From Streptomyces sp. NBC_01353 (GTDB lineage: Bacteria > Actinomycetota > Actinomycetes > Streptomycetales > Streptomycetaceae): a stretch of 64,000 bases of DNA. Positions 8,540-16,531 of this stretch are shown piece after piece. The stretch spans positions 7,341,501 through 7,405,500 of the forward strand of contig NZ_CP108352.1 of the NCBI RefSeq assembly GCF_036237275.1. Reading direction: 5' to 3'. How positions within the stretch are numbered: the first letter of the stretch is position 1; each line of letters opens with the position of its first letter. The notes beneath the pieces were generated by a model. The model saw nothing but the letters and a program-made list of their open reading frames with translations, ran no database searches and was not told the origin of the DNA. Made by a program: the position numbers and the translations under genes.

Positions 8540-8560
8540 CTGACTTAGACACCCTGTCAG
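8540..8560. promoter_or_regulatory. Dyad upstream of the hydrolase gene
   Basis: CTGAC (8540-8544) and GTCAG (8556-8560) are perfect arms of a 21-bp element. Inside it, TAGACA (8546-8551) faces TGTCAG (8555-8560) across three bases, a TetR-like TAGACANNNTGTCTA pattern with one mismatch. It lies 13 bp before the hydrolase start. No TetR gene is adjacent. Confidence 0.45.
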
Positions 8561-8642
8561 CAAGGATTACCGCTCAGTAGCCAGGAGTTCAAGGGCCCGG
8601 ACGGAACTGGACAGACTCCCGCCGGTCGGCTGGGATGGTGGA

Positions 8643-9527
8643 GTGGCGACCGACACCCTGACCGACGTCTTCGAAGAACACCGGCCGATGCTCATCGGCG
8701 TGGCCTACCGCATGCTCGGCCGCGTCGCCGACGCCGAGGACGTGGTCCAGGAGGCGTGGCTGCGCTGGACGGCCGCGGACCGTGACGACGTCCGCGAGCC
8801 GCGCGCCTTCCTCGTACGGATCACCACCCGCCTCGCGCTCGACCGGCTCCGCCAGGTCCAGACCCGCCGCGAGTCGTACGTCGGGCCCTGGCTCCCCGAA
8901 CCCGTCGTCACGGACTTCGGACCCGCCGTCCCCGACACCGCCGAGCGCGCCATGCTCGCCGACTCCGTCTCGGTCGCCGTGCTCGTCGTCCTCGAATCCC
9001 TCTCGCCGCTGGAGCGCGCCGTCTTCGTGCTCCGCGAGGCCTTCGGCTTCCCCTACGGGGAGATCGCCACCGCCCTCGACCGTTCCGAGGCCGCCGTCCG
9101 TCAGCTCGCCGGCCGGGCCCGCCGCCATGTCGACGAGGGCAGGCCCCGCTACGACGTCGACCCGGCCGAGCGACGTGACCTCACCGAGCGCTTCCTCGCC
9201 GCTGCGGCCGGCGGGGACCTCGAACAACTCCTGGACCTGCTCGCGCCCGACGTCCGCCTCGTCGGCGACAGCGGCGGCAAGTCCAAGGCACCCCTGCGGA
9301 TCATCGAGAGCGCGGACAAGGTGGGCCGCTTCCTCCTCGCCGTCAGCCAGGACACGGAGAACATCTACGAGTTCCGCTTCATGGAGTTCAACGCGGGCCC
9401 CGCGCTGCTCGTCCTCGTCGACGGCAAGCCCGACTCGGTCTTCCAGATCGAGGCACGGGACGGGCACATCCAGTGCGTCTACATCGTTCGCAACCCGGAC
9501 AAACTTCACGCCGTGGGCATCGACTGA
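8643..9527 (+). CDS. sigJ: ECF41-type (SigJ-like) RNA polymerase sigma factor
   Basis: An extracytoplasmic-function sigma factor of 294 residues with a fused SnoaL-like C-terminal domain. Region 2 is recognisable in FEEHRPMLIGVAYRMLGRVADAEDVVQEAW, and region 4 in LSPLERAVFVLREAFGFPYGEIA with its helix-turn-helix. Two family marks of ECF41 are present: WLPEP in the linker and NPDKL near the C-terminus. In this family the C-terminal domain replaces an anti-sigma factor. The start is the GTG at 8643. The usual ECF41 partner (a carboxymuconolactone decarboxylase-like or oxidoreductase gene) is not adjacent. Confidence 0.9.
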   Translation: MATDTLTDVFEEHRPMLIGVAYRMLGRVADAEDVVQEAWLRWTAADRDDVREPRAFLVRITTRLALDRLRQVQTRRESYVGPWLPEPVVTDFGPAVPDTAERAMLADSVSVAVLVVLESLSPLERAVFVLREAFGFPYGEIATALDRSEAAVRQLAGRARRHVDEGRPRYDVDPAERRDLTERFLAAAAGGDLEQLLDLLAPDVRLVGDSGGKSKAPLRIIESADKVGRFLLAVSQDTENIYEFRFMEFNAGPALLVLVDGKPDSVFQIEARDGHIQCVYIVRNPDKLHAVGID

Positions 9528-9544
9528 CCCGTCGGCCCCCTCAC

Positions 9545-9575
9545 GTGCCCCGTCTCCGGTCCGGAGGCGGGGCAC
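9545..9575 (+). terminator. Hairpin terminator after the sigma-factor gene
   Basis: GTGCCCCG (9545-9552) through CGGGGCAC (9568-9575) forms a 15-bp stem with one mismatch and almost no loop, starting 17 bp after the stop. There is no clear T-tract, which is usual in Streptomyces. Confidence 0.7.
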
Positions 9576-9660
9576 TGTGCTGCGCAGGGCTCACGACGGC
9601 GCGAACGTCCTGTGAACGATCTACGCCAGAGGGCCGCATTCACGGGCATCCGGGTCAGGA

Positions 9661-9695
9661 TTGGTCTTGACCAAGGGGGTGTGCCGCCTTATGGT
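9661..9695 (+). promoter_or_regulatory. GntR-gene promoter overlapped by a GntR-type operator
   Basis: TTGGTCTTGACCAA (9661-9674) is a palindrome with 6-bp arms and a GGTC..GACC core, like operators of HutC/DasR-type regulators. It contains the -35 TTGACC (9667-9672), followed by a 17-bp spacer and the -10 TATGGT (9690-9695). This arrangement implies autoregulation of the downstream gene by occlusion of the -35. Confidence 0.7.
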
Positions 9696-9773
9696 CGCAG
9701 AGATAGTGCAGGAACCTTTAATAAACAAGGGCGCGGAAAACCGCCGGGGACACGGCGATTGCGGAGGATCAGG

Positions 9774-10514
9774 GTGGGGACCACGCAGCTGGGGACGGTG
9801 CCGGAGCCTAAGTACTGGCACCTCAAGACCGTGATCGGCGAAGCGCTCGACTCCGACTTCGCGGTCGGCGAGATCCTTCCCAACGAGCGCGAGCTCGCGG
9901 CGCGCTTCGGCGTCGCCCGGGCCACGCTCCGCCAGGCCCTGGAGCAGTTGGAGCTGGAGGGCCGCCTGCAGCGCCGACGCGGCGTCGGCACCACCGTCGC
10001 ACCGCCCCGCGTCGGTGTGGACGTCTCCACCACGCAGCACAGCTGGCCCGGTGTGGCCGAGGAGACCTGGCAGTCCGTGGACTCCGCCACCGCTGTGGCC
10101 CCCGCCTCCGTCGTACGCCTCCTGGACATCGAGCCCGACGAGCAGGTGCACGTCGTGCGCCGCCTGCGCGTCACGCAGGGCCAGCCGGTCGCGGCCGAGC
10201 TCCTGTACGTGCCGTCCGGCTCCGTCCCCGAGCTGACCGCGATCGACACCCCGTCCGGCCCGGCCCGCGCCCGCAGCGTGCTGCGCGAACTCCAGCGCCT
10301 CGCCCTGGACGGCCAGGACCGCGCCGTGGAGCTCGGCTCCGCCCGCGCCGACGACGCCAAGGAACTGGACCGCCTCCCCGGCGCCCCGGTCCTCGTCGTC
10401 ACGACCCGCTACCTCTCCGAGGGCCGCACGGCAGCGGTCTCGGTGGCCACGTACCGCGCCGACACCTGCCGCCTGACGTTCGGTGACTCGGGCGATTTGG
10501 TGATGGCGTCCTGA
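9774..10514 (+). CDS. GntR/HutC-family transcriptional regulator (UTRA domain)
   Basis: A 246-residue regulator. Residues about 10-75 form a GntR winged helix (GEILPNERELAARFGVARATLRQALEQLELEG, wing RRRGVGTTVAPP). Residues about 90-245 form a UTRA-type effector domain, whose relatives bind sugar phosphates, histidine-related or other small ligands. The GTG start at 9774 has GGAGG seven bases upstream; earlier in-frame starts have none. The promoter carries a GGTC/GACC palindrome. It is monocistronic, so the target pathway cannot be read from context. Confidence 0.88.
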   Translation: MGTTQLGTVPEPKYWHLKTVIGEALDSDFAVGEILPNERELAARFGVARATLRQALEQLELEGRLQRRRGVGTTVAPPRVGVDVSTTQHSWPGVAEETWQSVDSATAVAPASVVRLLDIEPDEQVHVVRRLRVTQGQPVAAELLYVPSGSVPELTAIDTPSGPARARSVLRELQRLALDGQDRAVELGSARADDAKELDRLPGAPVLVVTTRYLSEGRTAAVSVATYRADTCRLTFGDSGDLVMAS

Positions 10515-10545
10515 GGTAGCCGACCACCGGCTTCCGCACGCGCAC

Positions 10546-10653
10546 CGAGCCCGTGAGGGGCACCGCTACGGCGGGCCGCTCACGGGCTCGCGGCGTTTCG
10601 GACGGGGCGGACCGTGGTCCCGGGCCACCGGGCTCGCGGCGTTTCGGGCGGGG
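10546..10653. repeat. 12-bp hairpin and 25-bp repeats in the 10515-10790 gap
   Basis: This 276-bp gap between convergent genes has no credible ORF. A perfect inverted repeat CGAGCCCGTGAG (10546-10557) / CTCACGGGCTCG (10579-10590) could terminate transcription of the GntR gene. Overlapping its right arm, a 25-bp element starting CGGGCTCGCGGCGTTTCGG occurs at 10583-10607 and again at 10629-10653 with one mismatch (46-bp period). A further relic (GAGCTCGCGGCTGCCGG) follows. Confidence 0.6.
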
Positions 10654-10790
10654 TCGTCCTGCTCTTGGGGCGCCCGTGGTCCTGGGCCGAGCTCGCGGCT
10701 GCCGGTGCAAGGCGCGGCCGTCGGCCTTCGGGCCCCGCCCGGCACCGACTGACGGGCATCGGCCGGCCGGCGGCCCCCGTTCTCCACCCG

Positions 10791-11948
10791 TCAGCGACGG
10801 GCCGTCACCGTGCCCTCCACCGCGAAGAGTTGTTCCTCCACGTGGTCCAGGGCCAGGCGCAAAGCGCCCGTGCCCACCGCCGCCTCGCCCAGCATCGACA
10901 GGACCACGCGCGGGGGGCGCAGGCAGAAGCGGGCCAGTTCGTCGCGCAGGGGCTGCAGTACGCCGTCCAGGCCGGCCGCCCAGCCGCCGATCACCACCAG
11001 CTCCGGGTCGAGCGCGAGCACCAGCGCCGCCACGTCGTGCACGAGACGCTGGGTGAAACGCTCCACCGCCGCCTCCGCCTGCGCGTCGCCCTGTCGGGCC
11101 AGCGCGAAGACCTCGGTGACCGCCTGCTCGTCCAGCGGGTGCAGCGGCTCGTCCGTCGTCGACAGCAGGTGCTCGGGGGTGACCCCCTGGCCGAGCAGAT
11201 GCAGCGCACCGATCTCCCCGGCCGCCCCACCGTAACCGCGGTGCAGACGACCCCCGATCAGCGAGCCCGCGCCCGGGCTCAGTCCGGCGAGTACGAAGAC
11301 GATGTCGTCGGAGTCGGTCGCCGCGCCCTTCCAGTGCTCCGCGACCGCCGCCGCGTTCGCGTCGTTCTCCACCAGCACCGGGCACCGGAAGGACCGTCGC
11401 AGCCGCTCGCCGAGCGCCAGGCCCGTCCAGCCGGGAAGCGCCGTGCCCAGCCGGACCGTGCCGTCCGCTTCGACGATCCCGGGCGTGCCCACACCGACCG
11501 CCCGCAGGTTGGAGCGGGCCACCCCGGCCCTGCGCAGCACATCCGCGACGACCGTGCGGACCCGCTCCAGGCGCTCGTCCTCCGGAGCAGTCTCCGAGAC
11601 CTCACGGGCCCCCGCGCCGATGATCCGTCCGTCGAGGCCGGAGAGAAGCGCGGCGACCCGGTGCGGGCCGATCTCGATGCCCAGCAGGTGCCCGGCCTCC
11701 GCACGGAAGCGGAACCTTCGCGCCGGCCGTCCCTGCCGCCTGGCCTCGCCCTCCTCGGGCGCCGCCTCGACGACGAGACCTCCGACGATGAGCCCCTCGA
11801 CCACGCCTTCGACGGTCGGCCGTGACAGCCCGGTGACCCGGGTCAGGTCCGTGAGCGTGAGCGCGTCGGCGCCCCGCAGAGCATGGAGTACCACCGCGGA
11901 GTTGATCCGCCGCAGCAGAGACGGATCCCCGCCGGTCAGCCGCCCCAC
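10791..11948 (-). CDS. ROK-family transcriptional regulator
   Basis: A 385-residue ROK protein. The N-terminal ~75 residues form a MarR-like HTH (LTLTDLTRVTGLSRPTVEGVVEGL). The rest is the sugar-kinase-like domain, with LLGIEIGPHRVAALLSGLDG, VGVGTPGIV, LVENDANAAAVAEHW and GYGGAAGEIGAL. The usual zinc-binding CxCGxxGCxE segment after the GEIG motif is absent and replaced by LHLLGQGVTPEHLLS. A regulatory, not enzymatic, role is therefore likely. The GTG start at 11948 follows GGAAGGA. No sugar-uptake genes are adjacent. Confidence 0.88.
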   Translation of the reverse strand: MGRLTGGDPSLLRRINSAVVLHALRGADALTLTDLTRVTGLSRPTVEGVVEGLIVGGLVVEAAPEEGEARRQGRPARRFRFRAEAGHLLGIEIGPHRVAALLSGLDGRIIGAGAREVSETAPEDERLERVRTVVADVLRRAGVARSNLRAVGVGTPGIVEADGTVRLGTALPGWTGLALGERLRRSFRCPVLVENDANAAAVAEHWKGAATDSDDIVFVLAGLSPGAGSLIGGRLHRGYGGAAGEIGALHLLGQGVTPEHLLSTTDEPLHPLDEQAVTEVFALARQGDAQAEAAVERFTQRLVHDVAALVLALDPELVVIGGWAAGLDGVLQPLRDELARFCLRPPRVVLSMLGEAAVGTGALRLALDHVEEQLFAVEGTVTARR

Positions 11949-12091
11949 AGTGTGTCCTTCCAGCTCGTACGCGTGTCTGGCGGATGTTACTCAATGGACC
12001 GGAGGGCGGCGAGTGGCGCCCGCGCTCGGCGGCGGCGGGCGGGCGGCCTGACGGGGCGCCGGCTGTCAGAGCCAGCCGGTTTACTGAACCC

Positions 12092-12460
12092 ATGACGCTC
12101 GCACAGCACCTCACCGCCCTCGATCTGCTGCGCGCCCGCGCGTTCCCCGCCGAGGGATACCACATGACCGAGTTAGCCGTCGAAGACCCCACGGAGGAGC
12201 AGGCGGAGGCCGAACGGGAAGCGCTCGCAATGCTCCTGGAGGCCCGCTGGGGCCCGCCGCACCTGGTCGGTCTGTACGGCCTGCTCGCCCGCGCCGGCGC
12301 GGGCGAGGCGATACCGGAGCCCTGGTCGCTGATCTGCACCTCGGTGTCCGACGTCCAGCTCTGGCGCGTGGACGCCCGCTGGGTGGTGCTCGGCCTCGCG
12401 CCGTCCGGCGAGGGGGAGTTCCAGCTCCTGGCCTGGGTCACCGAGACCGACCCACCGTGA
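12092..12460 (+). CDS. Hypothetical protein with a TTA (bldA-type) codon
   Basis: An unrecognised protein of 122 residues, acidic overall, with no signal peptide or membrane segment. Leu-28 is encoded by TTA at 12173-12175, the rare codon read by the bldA tRNA in Streptomyces. This predicts late, development-linked translation. A second in-frame ATG at 12164 also precedes the TTA, so start choice does not remove it. No Shine-Dalgarno precedes 12092; TTACTG lies just upstream, so a leaderless mRNA is possible. The C-terminal part (WSLICTSVSDVQLWRVDARWVVLGL) looks like a beta-rich fold. Confidence 0.7.
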   Translation: MTLAQHLTALDLLRARAFPAEGYHMTELAVEDPTEEQAEAEREALAMLLEARWGPPHLVGLYGLLARAGAGEAIPEPWSLICTSVSDVQLWRVDARWVVLGLAPSGEGEFQLLAWVTETDPP

Positions 12461-12520
12461 CCGACGGCCGCGAGTCCGCACCGCCCGTCGGCAACGCCCG
12501 GCGATCCGCCGTACCTACGC

Positions 12521-13081
12521 CTACGCCCGCCGGTCCGGAACGCCCGCCGCCTCGCGCAGGCGCGCGTACTCCTCCGCCATCGACGGCAGCGTCCAGCGCG
12601 CGTTCAGCCCGCTCGGGTTGGGCAGTGCCCAGATCCGGGTCTCCCCGATCGTCCGCTCCTGCGGACCGACGACGGCGCCGCGCTCCCCGAACGCCGTCCG
12701 GTACGCCGTGATGCCGACCACCGCCAGCCACCGCGGACGCAGGCGCTCGACCCGCTCGGTCAGCAACCGGCCGCCCTCCCGGAACTCCTCGCCGCTCAGC
12801 TCGTCGGCCCGCGCGGTCGCCCGCGCCACGACGTTCGTGATGCCGAGACCGTACGCGAGCAACTCCTCCTGCTCCGCCGGCTTCAGCAGACGGGGCGTGA
12901 ACCCGGACCGTTCGAGCACGGGCCAGAATCGATTGCCCGGGCGCGCGAAGTGGTGGCCCGTCGCCGCCGACATCAGCCCCGGATTGATCCCGCAGAAAAG
13001 GACGGAAAGGCCGCCCGCGGCCACGTCGGGGATGACGCGGTCGCGGGCGGCCTCGAGCTCCTGCGGTGTGAACCGGGTCAG
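12521..13081 (-). CDS. mug: G/U mismatch-specific DNA glycosylase (Mug/TDG family)
   Basis: A DNA-repair enzyme that removes uracil or thymine mispaired with guanine. The coding frame is clear from FTPQELEAARDRVIPDV onward: the active-site motif LFCGINPGLMSAATGHHFARPGN and the second motif ALPNPSGLNARW are both present. The family-length N-terminus requires starting at a CTG (13081-13079) that overlaps the purB stop as CTGA, in the manner of an ATGA junction. The next in-frame GTG lies only just before VLFCGINPG and lacks a ribosome site. Expected length is 186 residues. The gene is certain; the start is not. Confidence 0.85.
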   Translation of the reverse strand: MTRFTPQELEAARDRVIPDVAAGGLSVLFCGINPGLMSAATGHHFARPGNRFWPVLERSGFTPRLLKPAEQEELLAYGLGITNVVARATARADELSGEEFREGGRLLTERVERLRPRWLAVVGITAYRTAFGERGAVVGPQERTIGETRIWALPNPSGLNARWTLPSMAEEYARLREAAGVPDRRA

Positions 13082-14520
13082 AGGATCGACCCGGGGGTGT
13101 ACGCGGCGGCCTCCGGGTGCTGCTTGACGATCTCCTCGATACGGGAGACCACGGCGGCGACCTGGTCGGCGGCGGCGCCGGTGAACGACAGCTTGTCCGC
13201 CATCAGCGCGTCGAGCTGCGCGCGGTCGAGCGGGATCCGCTCGTCGGCGGCCAGCTTGTCGAGCAGCTCGTTGCGCTCGGCGCCCTGCTCGCGCATGGCG
13301 AGGGCCGAAGCGACGGCGTTCTCCTTGATGGCCTCGTGGGCGAGCTCGCGGCCCACCCCGGCGCGGACGGCGCCCATCAGGACCTTGGTCGTGGCGAGGA
13401 AGGGGAGGTAGCGGTCCAGCTCGCGGGCGACGACGGCCGGGAACGCGCCGAACTCGTCGAGCACGGTCAGGAAGGTCTCCAGGAGGCCGTCGAGCGCGAA
13501 GAACGCGTCCGGCAGCGCGACCCGGCGGACCACGGAGCAGGAGACGTCGCCCTCGTTCCACTGGTCGCCGGCCAGCTCGCCGGTCATCGACGCGTAGCCG
13601 CGCAGGATGACCATGAGGCCGTTGACGCGCTCGCAGGAGCGGGTGTTCATCTTGTGCGGCATCGCCGAGGAGCCGACCTGGCCGGGCTTGAAGCCCTCGG
13701 TGACCAGCTCGTGGCCGGCCATCAGACGGATCGTCTTGGCGACCGACGACGGCGCGGCGGCCAGCTGCACGAGCCCGGTGACCACGTCGTAGTCGAGCGA
13801 GCGCGGGTAGACCTGACCGACCGAGGTGAAGGCGTGCGCGAAGCCGAGGTGCCCGGCGATGCGCTGCTCCAGGTCCGCCAGCTTGGCCGCGTCGCCGCCG
13901 AGCAGGTCGAGCATGTCCTGGGCGGTGCCGACCGGGCCCTTGATGCCGCGCAGCGGGTAGCGGGCGATCAGCTCCTCCAGGCGGCCGTAGGCGACGAGCA
14001 GCTCGTCGGCGGCCGTGGCGAAACGCTTGCCGAGGGTCGTGGCCTGGGCGGCGACGTTGTGGGAGCGGCCGGCCATGACGAGCTCGGCGTACTCGCCGGA
14101 CAGCTTGCCGAGGCGGGCCAGGACGGCGACCGTGCGGTCCCGCATCAGCTCGAGCGAGAGCCGGATCTGCAGCTGCTCGACGTTCTCGGTGAGGTCGCGG
14201 GAGGTCATGCCCTTGTGGACGTGCTCGTGACCGGCGAGGGCGTTGAACTCCTCGATCCGGGCCTTCACGTCGTGGCGGGTGACCTTCTCGCGCTCGGCGA
14301 TGGAGCCGAGGTCGACCTGGTCGAGCACGCGCTCGTAGTCGGCGAGGGCCGCGTCGGGGACCTCGATCCCGAGGTCCTTCTGGGCACGCAGCACGGCGAG
14401 CCACAGCTGACGCTCCAGCTTCACCTTCTGCTCGGGGGACCAGAGGACGGCGAGCTCCGCGGAGGCGTAGCGGCCGGCCAGGACATTGGGGATACGGGGC
14501 TTCGCAGTCACAGCAGTCAC
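13078..14520 (-). CDS. purB: Adenylosuccinate lyase
   Basis: PurB catalyses two beta-eliminations releasing fumarate, from SAICAR and from adenylosuccinate, in purine synthesis. The 480-residue length is normal. Key motifs are KARIEEFNALAGHEHVHKGMTSRDLTEN, the catalytic-His block GRSHNVAAQATTLGKRF and the family signature GSSAMPHKMN. The GTG at 14520 lies 9 bases after a TAGAAT -10 box, so the mRNA appears leaderless; an in-frame GTG three codons later is an alternative. The downstream mug gene starts within the purB stop codon, so the two are probably co-translated. Confidence 0.95.
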   Translation of the reverse strand: MTAVTAKPRIPNVLAGRYASAELAVLWSPEQKVKLERQLWLAVLRAQKDLGIEVPDAALADYERVLDQVDLGSIAEREKVTRHDVKARIEEFNALAGHEHVHKGMTSRDLTENVEQLQIRLSLELMRDRTVAVLARLGKLSGEYAELVMAGRSHNVAAQATTLGKRFATAADELLVAYGRLEELIARYPLRGIKGPVGTAQDMLDLLGGDAAKLADLEQRIAGHLGFAHAFTSVGQVYPRSLDYDVVTGLVQLAAAPSSVAKTIRLMAGHELVTEGFKPGQVGSSAMPHKMNTRSCERVNGLMVILRGYASMTGELAGDQWNEGDVSCSVVRRVALPDAFFALDGLLETFLTVLDEFGAFPAVVARELDRYLPFLATTKVLMGAVRAGVGRELAHEAIKENAVASALAMREQGAERNELLDKLAADERIPLDRAQLDALMADKLSFTGAAADQVAAVVSRIEEIVKQHPEAAAYTPGSIL

Positions 14521-14528
14521 GTGGACAG

Positions 14529-14534
14529 ATTCTA
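14529..14534 (-). promoter_or_regulatory. -10 box of a leaderless purB promoter
   Basis: TAGAAT (minus strand) ends 8 bases before the purB GTG, and no Shine-Dalgarno is present in between. The -35 is weak. This spacing puts the transcription start at or next to the initiation codon. Confidence 0.55.
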
Positions 14535-14643
14535 CTGGCGGTTTCTGCAGGCCAGCGCCACCGTCTGGTTTGTCTCTTGCTACGAGACGCCCGTCACGCG
14601 CGCGTGCGCCAGAGGGTGAAGGGCGGATCGGAGCGGGACGCCC

Positions 14644-15423
14644 CTACGCCGTCGGAGGCTCGTACGGCAGCAGCTCCGGCCGCTTGGCAGGACGCCCGTC
14701 GCCGGAGGAGCGGCCGGTCAGCCGTCGTCCGATCCACGGGCCGAGGTGCTCCTTGGCGAACCGCGCGTCACCGAGACGGCGGGTCACCCAGCTGGGCGGC
14801 ACGGTCGACGGCAGCGGCGTCCGCCAGTCGTCCTCGGGGGCCAGGCCCAGGCTCTGCCACACGGCCTCGGCCACGCGCCGGTGGCCCTCGTCGGTCAGAT
14901 GGAGCCGGTCGACGTCCCACATGCGCTGGTCGCCGAGCGCGGGTGCTCCGTACAGGTCGACCACCAGGGCGCCGTGCCGGGCGGCGAGCTCGTCGACGTA
15001 GTCGAAGAGCTCCTCCATGCGCGGCCGGAAGCGTGCCATGACGGGGCCGTTGCGGCCCGGGCTGCGCATCAGGACCAGCTGCCCGCAGGAGGGTGCCAGC
15101 TTCTCGACCGCCTCGGTGAGCAGACCCCGTACCCGGCCCATGTCGCACTTCGGCCGCAGTGTGTCGTTCAGACCGCCGACCAGGGTCACCACGTCCGCCT
15201 TCATGGCGGCGGCCAGGTCGACCTGCTCCTCGACGATCTGGCCGATGAGCTTCCCCCGTACCGCGAGGTTCGCGTACCGGAAGTCGGTGGTGCGGGCGGC
15301 CAGCCGGGCCGCGAGGAGGTCCGCCCACCCCCGATAGGTCCCGTCGGGCAGCCGGTCCGACATACCTTCGGTGAAACTGTCGCCGACGGCGACCAGACTT
15401 GTGTAGGTGGCATTCATCTCCAT
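14644..15423 (-). CDS. SGNH/GDSL-family hydrolase
   Basis: A 259-residue esterase/lipase-type SGNH hydrolase without a signal peptide. Block I is VAVGDSFTEGMSDRLPDG (nucleophile Ser), block II includes NLAVRGKLIGQ (Gly), block III TLVGGLNDTLRP (Asn), and block V VDRLHLTDEGHRRVAEAV (Asp and His). The ATG at 15423 follows a TATGAT -10 by nine bases and has no Shine-Dalgarno, so translation probably starts from a leaderless mRNA; ATG 15417 is an alternative. A perfect palindrome lies on the -10 box. Substrate unknown. Confidence 0.9.
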   Translation of the reverse strand: MEMNATYTSLVAVGDSFTEGMSDRLPDGTYRGWADLLAARLAARTTDFRYANLAVRGKLIGQIVEEQVDLAAAMKADVVTLVGGLNDTLRPKCDMGRVRGLLTEAVEKLAPSCGQLVLMRSPGRNGPVMARFRPRMEELFDYVDELAARHGALVVDLYGAPALGDQRMWDVDRLHLTDEGHRRVAEAVWQSLGLAPEDDWRTPLPSTVPPSWVTRRLGDARFAKEHLGPWIGRRLTGRSSGDGRPAKRPELLPYEPPTA

Positions 15424-15432
15424 GACGGAGCG

Positions 15433-15450
15433 ATCATACCGTCTGGTATG
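15433..15450. promoter_or_regulatory. Palindromic operator on the -10 of the SGNH gene
   Basis: CATACCGTCTGGTATG (15435-15450) has perfect 6-bp arms around a 4-base centre, a TetR-like operator. It overlaps the minus-strand -10 box TATGAT (15433-15438), which sits nine bases upstream of the ATG. Binding would block RNA polymerase directly. No cognate regulator gene is adjacent. Confidence 0.6.
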
Positions 15451-15511
15451 CGGATGCCGATCCGCCGGAGCCCCGGGACGCGCACGCGCCCCGGGGCTCC
15501 GGACATCACCG

Positions 15512-16531
15512 TTACGGCGCGGTCGGCCGACCGACCAGCTCCCGCAGGACGTCCTCCATCGTGACCAGGCCGGCCAGCTTGCCGTCGTCGTCCAGGACCG
15601 CCGCCAGGTGGGTACGGCTGCGGCGCATCGCCGTCAGTACGTCGTCCATCAGCGTGGCCGCCCGGACCCGGGCGATCGGCCGCATGGCCGTGACCGGGAA
15701 GGGGAGGTCGCGCGGTGTCGCGTCCAGGGCGTCCTTCACATGCAGGTAGCCCAGGATCCGGCGGCTCGTGTCGACCACCGGGAAGCGGGAGAAGCCGGAC
15801 TCGGCGGAAAGCTGCTCCAGCTCCTCAGGCGTCGTGCCGACCGCCGCGTACACGACCTTCTCCACCGGCATGACCACGTCCCGCACCGGGCGGCGGCCCA
15901 GTTCGAGGGCGTCGTGGAGGCGCTCCGCCGCACGGTCGTCGAGCAGACCGGCGAGACCAGCGTCGGTGACCATCCTGGCCAGCTCGTCGTCCGAGAAGGT
16001 CGCCGAGACCTCGTCCTTGACCTCCACCCGCAGCAGCTTCAGGATCACGTTGGCGAAGGCGTTGATCGTGAAGATCACCGGGCGCAGTGCCCGGGTGATC
16101 GCCACCAGCGGCGGGCCGAGGATCAGCGCCGAGCGGGTCGGCTCGGCCAGCGCGATGTTCTTCGGGACCATCTCGCCGAGCAGCATATGCAGATAGGTCG
16201 CCAGGGCCAGCGCGATCACGAACGAGATCGGGTGCACCAGACCGTGCGGCACGCCGACCGCGTCGAAGACGGGTTCGAGCAGATGTGCGATGGCGGGCTC
16301 GGCGACGATGCCGAGCACCAGGGTGGACAGCGTGATGCCGAGCTGCGCCGCGGCGAGCAGCGCCGAGACGTGCTCGAGACCCCAGATGACGCTGCGCGCC
16401 CGCCGGTCCCCGGACTCGGCCGCGGGCTCGATCTGACTGCGGCGTACGGAGATCAGGGCGAACTCCGCGCCGACGAAGAAGGCGTTCACGACCAGGGTCA
16501 GAAAGCCGATCAACAACTGGATCGCGATCAT
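15512..16531 (-). CDS. CNNM/CorC-type membrane protein (hemolysin family), second of a pair
   Basis: A 339-residue membrane protein. The N-terminal DUF21/CNNM domain has about four hydrophobic segments (IQLLIGFLTLVVNAFFVGAEFAL, PISFVIALALATYLHMLLGEMVPKN). Two CBS domains follow (VMPVEKVVYAAVGTTPEELEQL and MRPIARVRAATLMDDVLTAM). The family is linked to magnesium or cobalt efflux and homeostasis. It starts at an ATG overlapping the stop of its paralogue (ATGA at 16528-16531), so the two are translationally coupled and may form a heteromer. Unlike its partner, it ends just after the CBS pair and lacks the CorC_HlyC C-terminal domain. Confidence 0.88.
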   Translation of the reverse strand: MIAIQLLIGFLTLVVNAFFVGAEFALISVRRSQIEPAAESGDRRARSVIWGLEHVSALLAAAQLGITLSTLVLGIVAEPAIAHLLEPVFDAVGVPHGLVHPISFVIALALATYLHMLLGEMVPKNIALAEPTRSALILGPPLVAITRALRPVIFTINAFANVILKLLRVEVKDEVSATFSDDELARMVTDAGLAGLLDDRAAERLHDALELGRRPVRDVVMPVEKVVYAAVGTTPEELEQLSAESGFSRFPVVDTSRRILGYLHVKDALDATPRDLPFPVTAMRPIARVRAATLMDDVLTAMRRSRTHLAAVLDDDGKLAGLVTMEDVLRELVGRPTAP

